Positions 28,090 to 38,488 of a DNA stretch of 64,000 bases are shown here, piece by piece. The first letter of the stretch is position 1; every line of letters starts with the position of its first letter. Source of the DNA: Psychromonas hadalis ATCC BAA-638 (lineage in GTDB: Bacteria > Pseudomonadota > Gammaproteobacteria > Enterobacterales > Psychromonadaceae). The translations under genes were made by a program, and so were the position numbers. The stretch spans positions 19,501 to 83,500 of the forward strand of contig NZ_ATUO01000001.1 in NCBI RefSeq assembly GCF_000420245.1, read 5' to 3'. A model generated the notes under the pieces. The model was not told where the DNA came from. It searched no databases and worked only from the letters and a program-made list of their open reading frames with translations.

Positions 28090-29645
28090 TATTCAGCTCC
28101 TTTGATTTGATTATTGACATCTGACGCTTGAATAACTTCACCAGAACGCCCCCATGCATTACGTTCATAAGTAATAATTGCGGCAATGGTTGCTGCCGAT
28201 AATTTATCTTTAAAGGCCATCATAGCGGTCAACTCTTTGCCGTTTAAGACAAGTTCAATGTGTTGCTCAATCGGGCCTTCTATCATTGCGCTGCCTTTTA
28301 AAGCTGGGAAGGCCCCCGTTAAACCGAGTCCGCTTGCTTGATGGCACATCGCGCAATTCTCAAGATAGGCTTGCTCGCCGAGTTGCATGAGTTGTGACTT
28401 ATCAAGGTCAACGAGGGGATCTTGTGATGCTGTATTATTGGTCGATTTTTTTTCTGTGGGTATTTCAATAGCGAGTGTCGGTTGTGATGCTTTGACAGGT
28501 CTGTCAGCACTCGGTTCATTTACTTGAACATCTCTAGGTTGAACAACATCGCCTGAATTAAGACCCCACGCATTACGCTCATAGGTAATAACAGCTGCAA
28601 GTTGTTTACTTGATAGTTGTTTTGAAAATGCTTGCATTGCACTGCCAGGTTTTCCATGGAGAACAATATCGATATGTTGTTGTACATCACCGCTAGTTAT
28701 CGGGCTATCTTTTAAAGAAGGGAACAACCCCGGTAAACCTTGGCCAGTAGATTGGTGGCACACAGAACAATTGGCTTCATAAACATCTTTCCCTAAGGCC
28801 ATTAACTCATCCATGTTAAAGCTGACGTCTTTTAACGCGTCCTCTTGTTGTGCTTGTTGTGATGCTAATTGTTGCTGCTCAATTAACCATTGCTCAAACT
28901 GCTCTGGACTACGCACATCAACGACAATGGGCATGAAAGCATGGCTTTTACCACACAGTTCAGCACATTGACCACGGTAGATGCCTTCAATATTTACATT
29001 TGTCCACGCTTCATTGATAAAGCCCGGTACCGCATCTTTTTTGACTGCAAAATCAGGGATCCACCAAGCGTGAATGACATCATCGGAGGTAAATAAAAAG
29101 CGTACTTTTTTACCTGTAGGGATCACTAAGGGTTTATCGACTTCTAATAGGTAGGTCTCACTTTTTTGTTGCTGATTGGTTATTTGTGACTGAGGGGTTG
29201 AGATAATAGAGTAAAAACCAAGGTCTAATGTTTGCTGACCATAGGTTAAATATTGGTAGTGCCATTTCCACTGCGAGCCTGTCACTTTAATGGTGAGGTC
29301 TGATTTGCTTGGATCTTCCATTCTTATTAACGTTTGCGTGGCTGGGATCGCCATAGCGATCAGAATTAAAACGGGAATCGCGGTCCATAATATTTCTACT
29401 TTTGTACTTTCATGGAACTGTGCTGCTTTAGCACCTTTGCTTTTTCGATGGTTGACAATAGACCAGAACATCACTGAGAACACTAATAATGCAATGACAC
29501 AGCAAATGATAAAAATGGTCATATGTAATTGATAAACATCTTCACTGATATCAGTGACCCCTTGACGCATGTTGATGGCACTATTAGCGAATGCAATCTC
29601 AGGTAAAAAAAATATCAAATAAGCAACAGCGCGAACAAGAGTCAT
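28089..29645 (-). CDS. coxB: Cytochrome c oxidase subunit II with two fused cytochrome c domains
   Basis: A 518-aa subunit II. After a signal peptide and two membrane helices comes the cupredoxin domain with the CuA site GQCAELCGKSHAFM. Two tandem cytochrome c domains follow, each with CxxCH: NCSVCHQSTGQGLPG (about residue 290) and NCAMCHQASGLGLTG (about 435). They share ITYERNAWG, showing an internal duplication. The linker between them is low-complexity and rich in Ser, Thr and Pro. Standard caa3 enzymes carry one such domain. It accepts electrons from soluble or membrane cytochrome c and is first in the cox operon. Confidence 0.95.
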   Translation of the reverse strand: MTLVRAVAYLIFFLPEIAFANSAINMRQGVTDISEDVYQLHMTIFIICCVIALLVFSVMFWSIVNHRKSKGAKAAQFHESTKVEILWTAIPVLILIAMAIPATQTLIRMEDPSKSDLTIKVTGSQWKWHYQYLTYGQQTLDLGFYSIISTPQSQITNQQQKSETYLLEVDKPLVIPTGKKVRFLFTSDDVIHAWWIPDFAVKKDAVPGFINEAWTNVNIEGIYRGQCAELCGKSHAFMPIVVDVRSPEQFEQWLIEQQQLASQQAQQEDALKDVSFNMDELMALGKDVYEANCSVCHQSTGQGLPGLFPSLKDSPITSGDVQQHIDIVLHGKPGSAMQAFSKQLSSKQLAAVITYERNAWGLNSGDVVQPRDVQVNEPSADRPVKASQPTLAIEIPTEKKSTNNTASQDPLVDLDKSQLMQLGEQAYLENCAMCHQASGLGLTGAFPALKGSAMIEGPIEQHIELVLNGKELTAMMAFKDKLSAATIAAIITYERNAWGRSGEVIQASDVNNQIKGAE

Positions 29646-29941
29646 TCCTTTCTCCTCGGGTGTTTCATTATAAAATGGCTTAATTTGTGGTTGTTTAATC
29701 GTCTATTAAAGGTTCTATTTGGGATTCTAAAAAATTATATAAATCAACTGATGAATAAATAAATAGTCAAGGAACGAAAAATGTGCAAGTTTTAATCAAT
29801 TTAAAACTAAGTACTTAGCGCTATGTTACTTAATAGAGTGATTCAGTGTGTTGACGAGGTTGAATGAATAAAGAGGCATTAGATTAGCTAGAGATACCCT
29901 TTGCAGGATAAATACTTTGTTACAGAAAAAGTGTCAAGGAA

Positions 29942-30280
29942 AACGTTAATAGGGTTAAAAATCAATGGGTTACCTTAATTTAACTAGAGGTTGTTATTGT
30001 GCTTTTAGGTGTTTTAGTCGCTGTAGCGGTACCTAAATTGGTGAATTTAAGTCGTGATGTAGGTATCTAAGATGTACTTTCATACTAATTACAACTAGTG
30101 ATGGGATATTGGTTATAACCAATAAAATGCACCTGTATCAAACATGATATCTGTGTCGTAGGAAATTCTAACAGGAGTACTCTATTTACCCATTCAACGC
30201 AAGTGAATGGACGGGTAAATTATACCTATTATTACCATTTTTCTGATGGCGAATTGCCTAGTGTAGACGGTGTTTGTTAA
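29942..30280 (+). pseudogene. Remnant of an MSHA-like type IV pilin gene
   Basis: The plus-strand frame from 29942 reads as a decayed prepilin N-terminus: a basic leader, then VTLI, a TAA at 29981-29983, and LEVVIVLLGVLVAVAVPK followed by LVNLSRDVGI and a second TAA (30068-30070). It matches the class III signal FTLIELVVVIVLLGxLAAVAVPKFVNLS; the first TAA sits exactly at the Glu5 codon (GAA to TAA). Further along in the same frame an open stretch ends VNYTYYYHFSDGELPSVDGV-Cys-stop at 30278-30280, possibly the C-terminus. The rest of the 700-bp gap upstream (29646-29941) shows no gene. Confidence 0.75.
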
Positions 30281-30285
30281 AAATA

Positions 30286-30313
30286 GAAAAGGAGAACGAT
30301 TGTTCTCCTTTTC
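30286..30313 (-). terminator. Rho-independent terminator of the his operon
   Basis: GAAAAGGAGAAC and GTTCTCCTTTTC form a perfect 12-bp stem with a 4-base loop. On the minus strand a TATTTTT stretch follows, 34 bp after the hisIE stop. Confidence 0.85.
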
Positions 30314-30347
30314 TGAAACTAAACAGCTTAATGCGTAACAGGTAAAT

Positions 30348-30971
30348 TTATTTGCTATGGCGTTCCTGCAATTTTGCTGCCACATCTGCAAGTTGTAAAC
30401 CTTCATTTTGCAATAAAACCGTTAAGTGATAAAGCAAGTCGGCACTCTCACAAGTCAGTTCATCCCTATCTTTTGCCATGGCAGCCAGTGCAACTTCTAC
30501 ACCTTCTTCACCGACTTTTTGGGCAATACGTTTTGTACCACGTGCATACAATGACGCGGTATAACTGCTTTGTGGATCAGCGCCTTTACGACTTTTAATC
30601 ACTTGTTCTAAATCTGCAATAAAGGTAAGTGCAGGTTGTAGTTTACCTTTAAAGCAGCTTTCAGTGCCAAGATGACAAGTAGGGCCAATAGGCTCAACAA
30701 TGGCAAGCAGAGTATCGTTATCGCAGTCGGTGCTGATTTCAAGTACGTTTAAGAAGTTACCTGACTCTTCACCTTTACACCATAAACGCTGTTTAGTGCG
30801 ACTAAAAAAGGTCATTTTACCTGACTCAAGTGTGGCTGCTAATGCTTCTTGGTTCACGTAACCGAGCATCAATACTTTACCTGAGGTACGGTTTTGCACG
30901 ATGACAGGCATGAGGTTATCTACCTTTGCCCAATCAAGTGCATTTAATTGTTCTATATTCATTAAGCTCAT
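30348..30971 (-). CDS. hisIE: Bifunctional phosphoribosyl-AMP cyclohydrolase / phosphoribosyl-ATP pyrophosphatase
   Basis: A 207-aa fusion catalysing steps 2 and 3 of histidine synthesis. The HisI half has the zinc/magnesium motif [21 protein letters not shown] and the [16 protein letters not shown] signature. The HisE half has [23 protein letters not shown] and the ESADLLYHL helix. The ATG overlaps the hisF stop (ATGA), which fixes the start. Last gene of the operon. Confidence 0.96.
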   Translation of the reverse strand: MSLMNIEQLNALDWAKVDNLMPVIVQNRTSGKVLMLGYVNQEALAATLESGKMTFFSRTKQRLWCKGEESGNFLNVLEISTDCDNDTLLAIVEPIGPTCHLGTESCFKGKLQPALTFIADLEQVIKSRKGADPQSSYTASLYARGTKRIAQKVGEEGVEVALAAMAKDRDELTCESADLLYHLTVLLQNEGLQLADVAAKLQERHSK

Positions 30972-31741
30972 AGTCTAATCTCTACCTGTTGTGTTTTAAG
31001 GTAAGATTTTAACTCACCAATATTAATTATTTGTTTATGAAATACACTGGCCGCTAATGCGCCATCAACATCCGCTGTCTTAAAGACGTCTGCAAAATGA
31101 ATCATTTCACCTGCACCGCCAGAGGCGATTAACGGGATAGTACAAATAGTACGCGCTTGGCTAAGTTGCTCGATATCGTAACCACAACGTACGCCATCTT
31201 GGTTCATTACGTTTAATACAATTTCCCCCGCGCCACGTGATTGTACTTCTTTGATCCAATCAAAGGTATTCCATTTTGTGGTGACCGTTGCTTTCTCATT
31301 ACCGGTAAATTGTTTTACTTGGTGTTGGCCTGTCGCTTCATCAAAGTAAGAGTCGATACCAATAACAATACACTGTGTGCCAAATTTTTCTGCTAAACGG
31401 TTAATTAAGCTAGGATCGGCAAGCGCAGGGCTATTGATAGATATTTTGTCTGCACCAAACTCTAAAATGCGTTTTGCATCCTCGATAGTTTTAATGCCAC
31501 CAGCCACACAAAAAGGGATATCAATCACCTCTGCAACGCGTGATACCCAGCTTTTATCCACAACACGATCGTCAGAGCTTGCAGTAATATCGTAAAATAC
31601 TAATTCGTCTGCGCCCTCGGAGGCGTAACGTTTAGCAAGTGGCACAATATCTCCGACAATTTCGTGGTTACGAAACTGAACACCTTTTACGACCTGTCCA
31701 TCTTTGACATCAAGACAAGGGATAATTCTTTTTGCTAGCAT
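30968..31741 (-). CDS. hisF: Imidazole glycerol phosphate synthase, cyclase subunit
   Basis: A 257-aa (beta/alpha)8 barrel that with HisH makes IGP and AICAR. It starts [20 protein letters not shown]; the catalytic aspartates are Asp11 (CLDVKDG) and Asp130 (IGIDSYF), and phosphate loops include VAGGIK and ASGGAG. AAGGAG nine bases upstream supports the ATG at 31741. Unlike E. coli, this start does not overlap hisA: a 31-codon frame resembling a second hisF start lies between them. Confidence 0.97.
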   Translation of the reverse strand: MLAKRIIPCLDVKDGQVVKGVQFRNHEIVGDIVPLAKRYASEGADELVFYDITASSDDRVVDKSWVSRVAEVIDIPFCVAGGIKTIEDAKRILEFGADKISINSPALADPSLINRLAEKFGTQCIVIGIDSYFDEATGQHQVKQFTGNEKATVTTKWNTFDWIKEVQSRGAGEIVLNVMNQDGVRCGYDIEQLSQARTICTIPLIASGGAGEMIHFADVFKTADVDGALAASVFHKQIINIGELKSYLKTQQVEIRL

Positions 31742-33153
<1,412 letters not shown>

Positions 33154-33157
<4 letters not shown>

Positions 33158-34224
33158 AAAACACCTTTACTTGATGGCATTTCAGTACCGACAATCTTTA
33201 TGCTTTGGCGTAGTGTACGGCCAAATGTTTTAAACAGACCTTCAACCATGTGGTGCGCATTGCCATTTTCAACCTCTAAATGTAGCGTCGCACGCATCGC
33301 TTGTGCTAGTGAGTAAAAGAAATGTTCAACCATCTCCGTTGACATCGTGCCCACTAATTCACGCGGAAAATTGGCTTTGAATTTAAGGTAAGGACGCCCA
33401 GAGAGATCTAATGTACAGCTTGCTTTGGTTTCATCCATTGGTAATACAAAACCAAAACGGCCAATACCACGCTTGTCTCCTAGTGCGATATTCATCGCTT
33501 CGCCTAACGCTAATGCAGTATCTTCAACGCTGTGGTGATCGTCAATATGCAAGTCACCTTTAACGCTAACCTTCATTTGGAAACCGCCGTGTGTGGCGAT
33601 TTGATCCAGCATGTGATCAAAGAAACCCATGCCGGTATCGATACTATTTTCACCACTATTATCTAAATCTACAAAGACGTTAATATCGGTTTCGTTGGTT
33701 TTACGTGTTACGGTTGCTGTGCGCCCAAGCGAGGTTAACTGTTTAACAATGGCTTTCCAGCCCAGTGTCTCTTTATTATAAAGAATGCCAGTAATGCCCA
33801 TGTTTTCAGCAAGGCCGATATCAGTATGGCGATCGCCAATCACAAAGGAGTTTTTATGATCAATGCGCCCCGATTGCAGATACTCTTTAACCATACCTAA
33901 ATGGGGTTTGCGGCATGAACAGTTATCACTTGGGAAATGTGGGCAAAGTAGCGTCGCTTCAAAGTGTACACCCTGTGATGCGAAGATCTCGATCATCTTA
34001 TTTTGTGGAATATCGAAATCACTTTGTGGATAGCTTGTGGTGCCTAAACCATCTTGGTTTGAAACGATCACTAAGACATAACCTGCATCTTGCAGTGTTA
34101 AAAGACTTGGGATAACGTCAGGTTCAAAAACCAGTTTTTCTAGGGTATCTACCTGCTTATCACTGATTGGCTCATCAATTAACGTACCGTCTCTGTCGAT
34201 GAAAAGAAATTTTTGTTGACTCAT
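33154..34224 (-). CDS. hisB: Bifunctional histidinol-phosphatase / imidazoleglycerol-phosphate dehydratase
   Basis: A 356-aa fusion like the enteric HisB, catalysing steps 6 and 8. The N-terminal HAD phosphatase carries [12 protein letters not shown] and a zinc-binding [14 protein letters not shown] loop. The C-terminal dehydratase has two metal-binding histidine motifs, [15 protein letters not shown] and [16 protein letters not shown], plus [16 protein letters not shown]. It starts 9 bp after the hisC stop. Confidence 0.97.
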
Positions 34225-34233
34225 TTTGGTTTC

Positions 34234-35319
34234 CTACAGTGCGTTTAATATGTTGAGTGTTTTTTGCATCTCATTGACATTACCAATGCTGATACGAATA
34301 CAATTTTCAAGACGTTTTTTGCTCGCAAAATCGCGCATGATAATGCCGTTTTCGCTAAATGCCTGCCAAACTTTTTTAGAGTCTGTAAAGCGTACTAAAA
34401 CAAAGTTACCCGTTGCCGGGAATATCTCTGTAACACAAGTTAATTGTTGTAATGCGTTGGCTAAAACCATGCGGTTATTATTTAAAATCACCACTCGCTC
34501 ACGCATTATCTCAAGTCCTTGTTCCGATAGCGCTTGCGTTGCAATTTGTGCTACTGGATCAGGCACGGGGTAAGGCGCAATGACTTTGCTCATCATCTCA
34601 ATAACAGACTTCTGTGCAAGGGTAAATCCACAGCGAATAGAGGCCAATGCAAATGCTTTGGAGAGGGTACGGGTGATCACTAAGTTTTCGTGACTGTTAA
34701 TAAGATCAGCTTGGCTAAATTCAGGGCAGAATTCGATATACGCTTCATCGGCAACAATCAGTGCTTTGCCTAATGTGGCTTGTAATAGTTTAACCAATTT
34801 TTCTTTGTCTAACATGTTCCCTGTTGGATTGTTTGGCGCGCATAAAAACACAATTTTAACGTGGCTATCGGCTGCATTAACGGCTTGCTCAACGGCGCTA
34901 TAATTAACATTAAAGTGCTCATTTAACGCGATTTCATCTACTTGTACCCCACATGTTTCTGCGCTGATTGCATACATACCATAAGTGGGTGGACAGATTA
35001 AGATGCGGTCGATTTTCTCCTCACAAAAAGTACGAATTAATATTTCGATGCTTTCATCTGCGCCACGTGTGGTCAGAACTTGTTCTGTGGTGATTGATGC
35101 ACCGTGGATTGATGCGTAATGTGCATAAGCGTTCATTAAAGCAGGGGGCTGAAACTCAGGGTAACGATTGAGGTTACTTGAGTCTAATTGATATTCACTG
35201 CAATCTGGGGCTTCATTGGCATTTAACCAAACATCACCTTTACCACCAATACGGCGCGCAGAAAGATAAGGCGTTAATGCTTGTATATTTTCACGGGCGA
35301 GTTGTTTTATATCACTCAT
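34234..35319 (-). CDS. hisC: Histidinol-phosphate aminotransferase
   Basis: A 361-aa PLP-dependent class II aminotransferase, step 7. The N-terminal ARRIGGKGDVWLNANEAP and LNRYPEFQPPAL are typical; the PLP lysine is in TRTLSKAFALASIRCGF; and PNNPTGNML precedes it. It is separated from hisD by a 79-bp gap containing a short hairpin, the largest break in the operon apart from the hisA-hisF gap. Confidence 0.96.
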   Translation of the reverse strand: MSDIKQLARENIQALTPYLSARRIGGKGDVWLNANEAPDCSEYQLDSSNLNRYPEFQPPALMNAYAHYASIHGASITTEQVLTTRGADESIEILIRTFCEEKIDRILICPPTYGMYAISAETCGVQVDEIALNEHFNVNYSAVEQAVNAADSHVKIVFLCAPNNPTGNMLDKEKLVKLLQATLGKALIVADEAYIEFCPEFSQADLINSHENLVITRTLSKAFALASIRCGFTLAQKSVIEMMSKVIAPYPVPDPVAQIATQALSEQGLEIMRERVVILNNNRMVLANALQQLTCVTEIFPATGNFVLVRFTDSKKVWQAFSENGIIMRDFASKKRLENCIRISIGNVNEMQKTLNILNAL

Positions 35320-35360
35320 CTTTTTATATTCCCTATACTGATAAATGTGACGTAAATGTG

Positions 35361-35380
35361 GGAGTAAGTTTTATTACTCC
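35361..35380 (-). other. Hairpin in the hisD-hisC intercistronic gap
   Basis: GGAGTAA (35361-35367) and TTACTCC (35374-35380) form a 7-bp stem with a 6-base GTTTTA loop. No T-run follows on the minus strand, so it is unlikely to terminate; an mRNA-processing or stability role is possible. Confidence 0.4.
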
Positions 35381-35398
35381 TTTATTGATCTTATGCAT

Positions 35399-36715
35399 TT
35401 ATCTATTAAGTTTTTCGATACGTATAGTAACCGCACGTTTATGGGCAGTTAATCCTTCTGCATCAGCCAGACAAATTACCGTTGGTGCAAGTCTGCGCAG
35501 CCCTTCTTTGGTTAGCTCTTGCACCGTGTAACGTTTCACAAAATCAGCGAGTCCAAGGCTTGAGTAGGTACGTGTATAACCGTAAGTAGGTAATACATGA
35601 TTGGTACCACTGGCGTAATCACCGACTGACTCAGGTGTCCAAGCACCTAAAAAGATAGAGCCCGCATTTTTAAATTTTGCTTGCAGTGCGCGTGGATCTT
35701 CGGTTTGTACAATAAGATGCTCTGGCGCATAACGGTTAGATATTTCAATTGCTTCATCAATATCAGCACAAACAATGCTCACGCTATGTGCAATGGCTTG
35801 TTCAGCAATCTCTTTACGTTCTAAAACGGCTAACTGTTTTTCAATTTCTAATGCCGTTTGTTTTGCGATGTTAGCGCAAGGGGTGACTAAAATTGATTGT
35901 GAATCATGGCCATGCTCCGCCTGAGATAATAGATCTGCAGCAATAAAGGCAGGATCTGATTCTTTATCTGCAATGACTAATACTTCTGAAGGTCCTGCTG
36001 GCATATCAATGGCTGCGCCTGCAAAATCGTTGCTGACTTGACGTTTTGCTTCGGTAACAAAGGCGTTACCCGGACCAAATATTTTATCAACACAAGCAAT
36101 TGTTTTTGTGCCATAAGCAAGGGCTGCAATCGCTTGCGCGCCACCGACAGTGTAAATTTCAGTGACGCCACACAGCGATGCTGCATATAAAATTTCATCA
36201 GCAATCGGTGGTGGGGTGCATAACACCAAGCGGGTACAACCTGCAATTTGTGCGGGTGCACCGGTCATAATAACGGTTGAAGGCAGTGGGGCACTGCCAC
36301 CTGGAATGTATAAACCAACAGATTCAATCGCTTGGGTGTGCATTTCACAGACAACACCAGGCATAGTTTCAACGCGGATCACATCTTGCACTTGTGCTTG
36401 ATGAAATTTAACGACTTGATCATATGCCGTTTTAATCGCGTTTTTAATCTCAGTGCCTAAACGTGCTGTTGCTTGTTTGATATCAGCTTCAGTTTTAGTG
36501 AAATTATCACCTTCAAACTTATCAAAACGCTTAGTGTATTCAAGCAGGGCGCTATCACCTCGCTTGCGAATTGCTTTAATAATCTCTGCAACGGTATTAC
36601 CTAATGTTGCAGAATCTGCCATTGCAGGACGAGCAAGTTGTTGTGCTTGTTCATCGCTTGATAATTCAGCCCAAATAACGGTTTTCATTCCAGTTGGCTT
36701 CATTCCAGTAGACAT
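35399..36715 (-). CDS. hisD: Histidinol dehydrogenase
   Basis: A 438-aa zinc- and NAD-dependent enzyme for the last two steps of the pathway. Signatures include YIPGGSAPLPSTVIM, VDKIFGPGNAFV, DMPAGPSEVLVIAD, LLSQAEHGHDSQS and SVGDYASGTNHVLPT. The N-terminus contains a near-perfect 15-bp tandem repeat encoding TGMKP/TGMKT, giving three possible Met starts (residues 1, 5, 10). GGAG 8 bp upstream favours the first. hisG ends 5 bp before it. Confidence 0.97.
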   Translation of the reverse strand: MSTGMKPTGMKTVIWAELSSDEQAQQLARPAMADSATLGNTVAEIIKAIRKRGDSALLEYTKRFDKFEGDNFTKTEADIKQATARLGTEIKNAIKTAYDQVVKFHQAQVQDVIRVETMPGVVCEMHTQAIESVGLYIPGGSAPLPSTVIMTGAPAQIAGCTRLVLCTPPPIADEILYAASLCGVTEIYTVGGAQAIAALAYGTKTIACVDKIFGPGNAFVTEAKRQVSNDFAGAAIDMPAGPSEVLVIADKESDPAFIAADLLSQAEHGHDSQSILVTPCANIAKQTALEIEKQLAVLERKEIAEQAIAHSVSIVCADIDEAIEISNRYAPEHLIVQTEDPRALQAKFKNAGSIFLGAWTPESVGDYASGTNHVLPTYGYTRTYSSLGLADFVKRYTVQELTKEGLRRLAPTVICLADAEGLTAHKRAVTIRIEKLNR

Positions 36716-36720
36716 GGTTT

Positions 36721-37617
36721 TTACTCCATCATTTTTTCAATAGGCAATACTAATATTGAGCTTGCACCTAATGCTTTTAGTTGTTCCATTGTTTCCCAGA
36801 AAAGGTTTTCTTTACTGACTACGTGTAGTGCAACGTGATCATCACTGCCCGCTAAATCCATTACAGTGGGTAGATCAGAGCCGGGTAATAAATCGGTGAT
36901 TGCTTGTAGATTTGCTTTAGGTGCGTTGAGCATAATGTATTTAGATTCTTTCGCTGTTTGCACGCCATCAATACGGGTTAAAATACGATCCACTAATACT
37001 TGTTTGTCACCTGTTAACGCTTCATCACGTTGCATTAAAACAGCCGTTGAGCGGTAGATAACTTCAACTTCTTTAAGACCATTTGCTTCTAAGGTTGCGC
37101 CTGTTGACACAAGGTCGCATATCGCATCAGCAAGACCTGCGCGAGGGGCAACTTCAACAGAGCCCGTTAACATACATGAAGTGTAAGGGACGTTTGCCTC
37201 TTCCATAAAACGTTTTAGAATATGAACATAGGTGGTCGCTATACGCAGACCAGAAAGTGATTGCACACCTTGATAATCAAAGTCGTTATCAACCGCAAGT
37301 GAGAAACGACAACCACCAAAGTTAAGTGCTTTTACTACTTTGTGGGCAGTTGGCTCACCAGCGACAGCGCGCATCATGGTCTCTTCTTCTAATACATTTT
37401 GACCAATAAAACCAAGATCAACAACACCGTCCATAATAAGGCCCGGAATATCGTCATCACGTACACGTAAAATATCAATGGGCATATTTTCGCTGTGGGC
37501 AATTAAACGTTGGGTGTTTAAATTCACCTTGATGCCACATGCTTTTAATAACTTAACGGTAGCGTCACTTAAACGGCCTTTTTTCTGTATTGCGATTCTT
37601 AAACGTTGCTCTGACAT
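36721..37617 (-). CDS. hisG: ATP phosphoribosyltransferase (long form)
   Basis: A 298-aa long-form HisG, the committed, feedback-inhibited first step of histidine synthesis. The catalytic half contains [26 protein letters not shown] and [18 protein letters not shown] (PRPP loop). The C-terminal ACT-like regulatory domain starts near residue 225 ([11 protein letters not shown]). I choose the ATG at 37617 (MSEQRLRIA) because AAGGA is 8-9 bases away; the in-frame ATG at 37623 would have only two bases of spacing. First gene of the operon, downstream of the attenuator and a TIR element. Confidence 0.95.
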   Translation of the reverse strand: MSEQRLRIAIQKKGRLSDATVKLLKACGIKVNLNTQRLIAHSENMPIDILRVRDDDIPGLIMDGVVDLGFIGQNVLEEETMMRAVAGEPTAHKVVKALNFGGCRFSLAVDNDFDYQGVQSLSGLRIATTYVHILKRFMEEANVPYTSCMLTGSVEVAPRAGLADAICDLVSTGATLEANGLKEVEVIYRSTAVLMQRDEALTGDKQVLVDRILTRIDGVQTAKESKYIMLNAPKANLQAITDLLPGSDLPTVMDLAGSDDHVALHVVSKENLFWETMEQLKALGASSILVLPIEKMME

Positions 37618-37638
37618 TGTCATTTTCCTTGCTGTGAG

Positions 37639-37854
37639 ACCAATTATATTTAATGAACGATCAATTTTACTGGTTAAAATGGGTTACTTCTGCGTTGGAA
37701 GTTTTGTCAAGGGAATAACCATTAAAGAATTAAAGTCTTTATTTTAATTCTACCGATAGAGGATTACATCGTAATCGCTCGAAAGGTCAACTTCCGCTTT
37801 AAATTAACTCATTTTTCCTGCGCAATATTTTCTCATAATATTAATATAACTGGC
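37639..37854. repeat. MITE-like element, copy A, with inserted hairpin module
   Basis: The ends ACCAATTATATTTAA and its imperfect complement TTAATATAACTGG are inverted. The interior shares GATCAATTTTACTGGTTAAAA, an ACTTC-GCGTTG-AAG block and CCTGCGCAA with the copy at 56113. Copy A carries an extra 71-bp block (37719-37789) absent from that copy but shared with the different element at 39515. The element lies between the his attenuator and hisG, so it is transcribed as part of the hisG leader. Confidence 0.7.
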
Positions 37855-37862
37855 CTAAAACT

Positions 37863-37897
37863 AAAAAACCCTCGGGAGACTTAACTTCCGGGGGTTT
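37863..37897 (-). terminator. his operon attenuator (intrinsic terminator)
   Basis: On the minus strand, AAACCCCCGGAAG pairs with CTCCCGAGGGTTT across a TTAAGT loop (three G:U or looser pairs allowed), followed by TTTTTT. It lies between the His-rich leader peptide and hisG. The upstream sequences GGAAG (37934-37938 complement) and GCTTCC (37917-37922 complement) can form a competing hairpin with each other or with the 5' arm of the terminator, the three alternative pairings expected of attenuation. Confidence 0.8.
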
Positions 37898-37959
37898 ATA
37901 TTTGTTGGTTACCACTGGAAGCACATAAAAGTTCTTCCAAGAATAAAAATCCTGAAAGA

Positions 37960-38007
37960 TTAGGTAATATGATGGTGGTACTGTGCTTTCAGAATAACTT
38001 TCTTCAT
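37960..38007 (-). CDS. hisL: his operon leader peptide, 15 aa
   Basis: ATG at 38007 opens a 15-codon frame, MKKVILKAQYHHHIT, ending TAA at 37960-37962. Three consecutive His codons sit just before the alternative hairpins, as in E. coli and Vibrio his leaders, although those have longer His runs. Ribosome stalling here when histidyl-tRNA is scarce would favour the antiterminator. The Shine-Dalgarno is weak. Confidence 0.75.
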   Translation of the reverse strand: MKKVILKAQYHHHIT

Positions 38008-38039
38008 GGTGTAAATAATCTCTTTGTTTAATTGTCGCT

Positions 38040-38068
38040 AGAATATCAATCTCAGCCTTAAAAGTGAA
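38040..38068 (-). promoter_or_regulatory. Putative sigma-70 promoter of the his operon
   Basis: On the minus strand TTCACT (38063-38068) and TATTCT (38040-38045), each 4/6 matches to consensus, are separated by exactly 17 bp. The -10 lies about 32 bp upstream of the leader-peptide start, the expected distance for an attenuated leader. Confidence 0.5.
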
Positions 38069-38112
38069 CTGTTTTTTTTACAATTTAAAGAATAGTTATG
38101 CAGTTATTATGA

Positions 38113-38283
38113 CTATTCAGTTATTTCTGATGGCTTCTCATTTTTCTGTTCGTTTTCTAGCGCTTCTAATTTGGCTCGCTCTGCTTTTGAAACATACTTA
38201 CCTTTGTTGCTAGGTGCTTTTTTAGCATTCATTTTTTTAATGCGGGCATTAAAAATTTTATTTAGTTTTTTCTTGCGGTTCAT
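38113..38283 (-). CDS. DUF2986-family small basic protein, 56 aa
   Basis: A 56-aa lysine-rich protein starting MNRKKKLNKIFNARIKKMNA and containing KYVSKAERAKLEALE. This is the DUF2986 pattern (short basic proteins of marine gammaproteobacteria starting MNRKKK). Function is unknown; the composition suggests RNA or ribosome association but that is speculation. AGGAAATAAT precedes the ATG. It lies upstream of and in the same direction as the his promoter. Confidence 0.8.
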   Translation of the reverse strand: MNRKKKLNKIFNARIKKMNAKKAPSNKGKYVSKAERAKLEALENEQKNEKPSEITE

Positions 38284-38488
38284 TATTTATTTCCTAGCAT
38301 TTTAAAGAGGGGCATTGTAAAGCTCTGGTGATGAAATACAAGTCTCTTTGGAATTGACAATAGCACCCCCATATTTTGTAAGTAAGTTATTATTTTGCTA
38401 TAAAATAGGTTAAAACCGTTGTTTACACCCACAATAAGCGTTGCTTGCTCGATTATACTGTATGCATAATTCATTAAAGGAATAGATC

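Noticed and set aside
30194..30406. 70-codon minus-strand frame at the end of hisIE
   Set aside because: It runs through the his terminator and the hisIE C-terminus in another frame.
38283..38474. 63-codon minus-strand frame upstream of add
   Set aside because: It overlaps the add promoter region and touches the DUF2986 start; the sequence has no protein-family character.
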